Shown here: piece by piece, positions 21,415 through 24,304 of the stretch | Numbering within the stretch: position 1 is the first letter of the stretch | Layout of the letters: the number at the start of each line of letters is the position of its first letter | Assembly (NCBI GenBank): GCA_038229875.1 | Contig: JBBROA010000066.1 | Location: 1-24,304, forward strand | Reading direction: 5' to 3' | From: JALYUA01 sp038229875 | GTDB taxonomy: Bacteria > Acidobacteriota > Thermoanaerobaculia > UBA5066 > Gp7-AA6 | DNA: 24,304 bases | Position numbers and translations under genes: made by a program | The notes under the pieces: generated by a model | Database searches by the model: none | Seen by the model: only the letters and a program-made list of their open reading frames with translations | Told to the model about the DNA's origin: nothing

Positions 21415-23879
21415 CGCAGGACCAGGTTCAAAAGGCGGTCGGGCACGTAGACCGTGCGGGCAATCTCCTTGCCCTCGATCCACGACCGGATCTTCTCGTC
21501 CGCGCGGGCGAGAGCCAGAGCGTCAGGCTCGGGAGCGCCGCGCTCGACGTCCAGGCGTCCGCGGACTTTTCCGTTCACCTGAACCACCACCGTGACGCGC
21601 TCGGTCGTCGCGAGCGCCGGGTCGAACTCGGGCCATGAGGAGTCCACCAGAAAAATGCGGTGCCCGAAACGCTCCCACCATTCGTCGGTCAAGTGCGGCG
21701 CGATTGGATGCAGCAGCCGGATGAGGATCTCGGCCCCCCAGCGCGCGGTGGCTGGGGCTTCTTCACCGGCGTCCATCGCCTCGGCGAGGCCCCGCTGAAA
21801 TTCCATCAGGGCAGCGACCGCAGTGTGAAAATGGAAGCGCCGGGCGTCCTCGGTCACCCGCTGGATCGTTCGATGGCCGAGCCGGGTCAGCGGCGAGTCG
21901 GCGGGGCGCTCCCCGAGCGGCAGCGCCGACGCGCGGCTGCACAAGTCGTGGACGCGCTGGAGAAACCGCCACCCTCCGGCGACGCCCTCTTCGGACCACT
22001 CCGATTCCTTTTCCGGCGGTCCGATGAACAGCGTGTAGACGCGCACGGTGTCGGCGCCAAAGCGCGCGATGAGCTCGTCCGGCGATACGGTATTTCCGCG
22101 CGACTTCGACATCTTCTCGATCTTGCCGGTCGCGGGATTCAGCTTCGTGATCATCCCCTGGTTGAACAGGCGGGCGAAGGGCTCCTCGAGCGTGACGAGC
22201 CCGAGATCCTTCAGCACGCGGCAGATGAACCGCGCGTAGAGGAGGTGCAGGATCGCGTGCTCGATTCCGCCGACGTACTGATCGACCGGCATCCATTTCG
22301 CCGCCCGGTCCGGGTCCACCATGCGGGTCGTGTCTCCGGGGTTCAAGAACCGGAGGTAGTACCAGGAGGAATCGACGAACGTGTCCATCGTGTCCGTTTC
22401 GCGCCGCGCGGGCCCTCCGCAGCCGGGGCACGTCGTTGCGACGAACGCCTCGGACTGTTCGAGAGGATTGCCCTCCGCTCCTCGGAACTCGACGTCCTCG
22501 GGGAGGAGGACCGGCAGCTGGTCGTCCGGCACCGGGAGGACGCCGCACGCCGGGCAGTGCACTGCGGGAATCGGGGTGCCCCAGTAGCGCTGCCGCGAGA
22601 TCAGCCAGTCCCGCAGGCGGTATCCCACTCGGCCCTTTCCGAGCCCTCGCCCTTCGATCCACGCGATCGCGGTCCTGATCGCCTCCGGGCCGTTCGGGAT
22701 ACCGTTCCAGTCGCTCGAGCCGTACAGCACGCCGCCGTCGGGCGCGGCCGCAGTCATTTCCTCCGCGTTTGGCTCGCCGGCCTCGCCGCGATAGACGGGC
22801 CGGATCGTCAGGCCGTACCGCCGGGCGAACTCGAAGTCGCGCTGGTCGTGGGCCGGGACCCCCATGATCGCACCGGTGCCGTAGTCCGGCAGCACGAAGT
22901 TCGCCAGCCACACCGGGATGGCTTCACCGGTCGCGGGGTTCAGGGCGGTGATGCCCGTGTCCATCCCCTCCTTCTCGCCGGTGTCGGACTCGCGCTCCAA
23001 CCGCGATGTGCGGCGAATTCGCTCGATGAAGCGCAGGAGATCGTCGGCCTTCGGAGAACGCTGCGCAAGGCGCGCGGCCGCCGGATGCTCGGGAGCAAGC
23101 GCCAGGAACGTGGCGCCGAAGAGGGTGTCGGGCCGCGTGGTGAAGACTGAGATCGGCTCGACCAGCGCATCGACCCGGAAGAACACCTCCGCTCCTTCGG
23201 ACTTCCCGATCCAGTTGCGCTGCATGGTCTTGACCCGGTCGGACCAGTCGAGGTGCTCCAGGCCGGTGAGGAGGCGCTCCGCGTAGTCGGTGATCCGGAA
23301 GAACCACTGGGTCAGATCGCGGATCTCGACCAGATCGCCGGAGCGCTCGCAGCGCCCGTCGACGACCTGCTCGTTCGCCAGCACCGTGCGGCACCCCGGA
23401 CACCAGTTGACGGGCGCGGTCTTCCGGTACGCGAGCCCCCGCTCCCACATCCGGAGAAACAGCCACTGGTTCCACCGGTAGTACGCGGGATCGCAGGACG
23501 CCAGCTCTTTCGACCAGTCGTACAGCAGGCCGAGGCTCTTCAGCTGCTCTTTCATCCGTCCGATGTTCCCGGTCGTGTACTCCCGGGGCGGGACGCCGCT
23601 CGCGATCGCGGCGTTCTCGGCGGGCAGCCCGAAAGCGTCCCAACCCATTGGGTTCAGGGTGCGCCGGCCCGCCATCCGTTCCCGGCGATACAGAGCGTCG
23701 CCCAGGATGTAGTTGCGCCCGTGCCCGACGTGCAGGCGGCTGCCCGAAGGATACGGAAACATGTTCAACATGTAGAACTTGTCCGCGCCGTCAGAGGTGT
23801 CGACGAAGGAGACGCGCGCCTCTTCCCAGCGGCGCTGCCACTTCGTGTCGAGCTCGAGCGGGTCGTACTTCTCCGCCAT
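21411..23879 (-). CDS. leuS: Leucyl-tRNA synthetase
   Basis: 822 aa, within the bacterial LeuRS range. The class-I signatures are present: HVGH at 50-53 (HIGH motif, after MLNMFPYPSGSR) and KMSKS at 589-593. A zinc-binding cysteine set appears in NWCPGCRTVLANEQ, the CP1 editing domain lies around 220-420 (SVFTTRPDTLFGATFLAL), and a second CxxC pair is in VHCPACGVLP. The enzyme charges tRNA-Leu in the cytoplasm and edits mischarged products. The ATG at 23879 has no Shine-Dalgarno, but TATATT lies 12 bases upstream. It forms an overlapping pair with lptE. Confidence 0.98.
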   Translation of the reverse strand: MAEKYDPLELDTKWQRRWEEARVSFVDTSDGADKFYMLNMFPYPSGSRLHVGHGRNYILGDALYRRERMAGRRTLNPMGWDAFGLPAENAAIASGVPPREYTTGNIGRMKEQLKSLGLLYDWSKELASCDPAYYRWNQWLFLRMWERGLAYRKTAPVNWCPGCRTVLANEQVVDGRCERSGDLVEIRDLTQWFFRITDYAERLLTGLEHLDWSDRVKTMQRNWIGKSEGAEVFFRVDALVEPISVFTTRPDTLFGATFLALAPEHPAAARLAQRSPKADDLLRFIERIRRTSRLERESDTGEKEGMDTGITALNPATGEAIPVWLANFVLPDYGTGAIMGVPAHDQRDFEFARRYGLTIRPVYRGEAGEPNAEEMTAAAPDGGVLYGSSDWNGIPNGPEAIRTAIAWIEGRGLGKGRVGYRLRDWLISRQRYWGTPIPAVHCPACGVLPVPDDQLPVLLPEDVEFRGAEGNPLEQSEAFVATTCPGCGGPARRETDTMDTFVDSSWYYLRFLNPGDTTRMVDPDRAAKWMPVDQYVGGIEHAILHLLYARFICRVLKDLGLVTLEEPFARLFNQGMITKLNPATGKIEKMSKSRGNTVSPDELIARFGADTVRVYTLFIGPPEKESEWSEEGVAGGWRFLQRVHDLCSRASALPLGERPADSPLTRLGHRTIQRVTEDARRFHFHTAVAALMEFQRGLAEAMDAGEEAPATARWGAEILIRLLHPIAPHLTDEWWERFGHRIFLVDSSWPEFDPALATTERVTVVVQVNGKVRGRLDVERGAPEPDALALARADEKIRSWIEGKEIARTVYVPDRLLNLVLR

Positions 23880-23891
23880 GGTGAGGCGGGC

Positions 23892-23897
23892 AATATA
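23892..23897 (-). promoter_or_regulatory. -10 hexamer TATATT of leuS
   Basis: On the minus strand TATATT (or TTATAT, shifted one base) ends 12 bases before the leuS ATG. The transcription start would leave a leader of only about five bases. No Shine-Dalgarno is present and no good -35 is visible. Confidence 0.5.
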
Positions 23898-23924
23898 ACT
23901 CGTCGCCTCCGCTCACTGCGGGAC

Positions 23925-23954
23925 GTGCCCTTCGCCGCCGGCGGCGAAGGGCAC
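23925..23954. repeat. Perfect 30-bp palindrome upstream of leuS
   Basis: The 15-base half GTGCCCTTCGCCGCC (23925-23939) is followed at once by its exact reverse complement (23940-23954), with no loop. Its right half starts 60 bases upstream of the leuS ATG. There is no T-run, so it is not a typical terminator; it could be a cruciform, an operator-like dyad or a REP half-element. Confidence 0.9.
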
Positions 23955-23955
23955 C

Positions 23956-23990
23956 GCCGAGCGGCTCGCCTGTCGGCTCGACCGCTCGGC
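23956..23990. repeat. 9-bp inverted repeat
   Basis: GCCGAGCGG (23956-23964) and CCGCTCGGC (23982-23990) are exact reverse complements around a 17-base loop, immediately adjacent to the 30-bp palindrome. The close succession suggests a compound REP-like structure. Confidence 0.75.
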
Positions 23991-24052
23991 TCGTCCCTTC
24001 GTTCGCTCCGGCTCCCGCTTAGCCACCAGCTTGCCGGAAGCGCAGATCCGCT

Positions 24053-24117
24053 CCCTCTCCCGGCGGGAGTGTATGGACCGGAGACATGGTGGACGGGGAG
24101 AGGGTTGCGGTGAGGGG
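24053..24117. repeat. REP-like element (CCCTCTCCC...GGGAGAGGG...GTGAGGGG)
   Basis: CCCTCTCCC (24053-24061) pairs with GGGAGAGGG (24096-24104) around a 34-base insert, followed by TTGCGGTGAGGGG. This wording is typical of small REP-like palindromes scattered through many GC-rich genomes. No transposase gene is present, so mobility cannot be judged from this window. Confidence 0.6.
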
Positions 24118-24170
24118 TTCGCAAGTCGTTGGCGCGTTCGCAATGTCTGGCGGGTCAGTTGGGCGCGGGC

Positions 24171-24188
24171 CGGGCTCGTCGGAGCCCG
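24171..24188 (-). terminator. Hairpin just after the partial right-end gene
   Basis: CGGGCTC and GAGCCCG form a 7-bp stem with a 4-nt loop, four bases past the stop codon at 24193-24195 on the minus strand. There is no U-run, so it may be a Rho-type or stability hairpin. Its position supports a real gene end there. Confidence 0.45.
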
Positions 24189-24192
24189 TTCT

Positions 24193-24304
24193 CTACTTTC
24201 GTATGCGGACTCTGGTTTTGCCTGCGACGACCGCTTCATACGCCAGTGATCCCGTCGGCGGCTCCACCCCCTTCAGATGCAGCGAGCGCGGTCTCGTCAG
24301 CGAG
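24193..24304 (-). CDS. Probable 3' end of a gene entering from the right (partial)
   Basis: One minus-strand frame is open from the window edge to a TAG and encodes 36 residues, including RSLHLKGVEPPTGSLAYEAV and ending RVRIRK. In the first 20 codons nearly all third positions are G or C, as in the real genes here, while a competing frame stops at 24235-24237 with poorer codon use. The hairpin just after the stop agrees with a gene end. The piece is too short to identify and could still be chance. Confidence 0.4.
   Translation of the reverse strand, partial: SLTRPRSLHLKGVEPPTGSLAYEAVVAGKTRVRIRK

Larger units (their letters stand above)
23880..24192. other. Gene-free region upstream of leuS
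   Basis: These 313 bases hold the leuS -10 element and a series of inverted repeats, listed separately. A minus-strand reading frame crosses the region, but its translation is Arg/Ser/Pro-rich and includes NPSPQPSPRP, a phrase that typically arises from translating REP-like repeats, so it is not called as a gene. Confidence 0.7.

Noticed and set aside
21415..21483. Longer LptE start within leuS
   Set aside because: It would place 23 extra polar residues ahead of the lipoprotein signal; the GTG overlapping the leuS stop gives a normal signal.
23913..24239. 108-residue minus-strand open frame upstream of leuS
   Set aside because: Its translation includes NPSPQPSPRP and other phrases generated by REP-like repeats and palindromes; codon use does not match real genes here.

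Overview
The window is 24.3 kb of high-GC (roughly two-thirds G+C) bacterial chromosome with densely packed genes. Many neighbours overlap by exactly four bases (ATGA, GTGA or TTGA junctions). It encodes a didermal, lipoprotein-bearing cell: a complete Tol-Pal set, an LptE-like lipoprotein and many Sec or lipoprotein signal peptides. A long SpoIVB/S55-type secreted protein beside a large secreted beta-propeller protein suggests Acidobacteriota, perhaps a Thermoanaerobaculia-like lineage. That placement is inference from protein style, not from a marker-gene tree. No rRNA, tRNA, CRISPR array, transposase, integrase or phage gene was seen.

Layout, left to right. (1) A zinc-ribbon membrane protein (80-1078, +) faces a PaaI-type thioesterase and a NYN/LOTUS-type putative RNase that overlap by four bases (2672 to 1177, -). 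(2) A small CxxC protein (2985 to 2719, -) diverges from a four-gene cluster (3100-6129, +): secreted protein, YgfZ-like folate protein, EamA transporter, family-2 glycosyltransferase. (3) A six-gene minus-strand chain (11168 to 6191) holds a peptide-type ABC substrate-binding lipoprotein, two permeases, coaD, a YbgC-like thioesterase and msrA; the first five are joined by 4-nt overlaps. (4) A secreted S55-type protein and a secreted beta-propeller/Fn3-like protein (15406 to 11266, -) diverge from (5) the tolQ-tolR-tolA-tolB-pal-cpoB block (15482-20471, +), which ends in a clear Rho-independent terminator. (6) rpsT (+) converges on leuS-lptE (-). (7) The right end has strong inverted repeats, a REP-like element and the probable 3' end of one more minus-strand gene.

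The core theme is envelope maintenance: Tol-Pal energised by TolQ/TolR, LPS export through LptE, and secreted beta-rich proteins. Translation and cofactor genes (leuS, rpsT, coaD, ygfZ) are interleaved.

No new multi-gene defence or mobile system was recognised. The most unusual signals are non-coding. First, several degenerate 7-8 bp tandem arrays sit in gene gaps, including one that supplies the C-terminal codons of a glycosyltransferase and two that fill the tolQ-tolR gap. Second, the lead gene of most transcription units has a -10-like hexamer only 7-12 nt before its start codon and no usable Shine-Dalgarno, suggesting widespread leaderless mRNAs. Third, a promoter runs straight into a terminator-like hairpin ahead of pal. 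Fourth, the S55-type protein carries its Ser and His motifs in the opposite order to sporulation SpoIVB.
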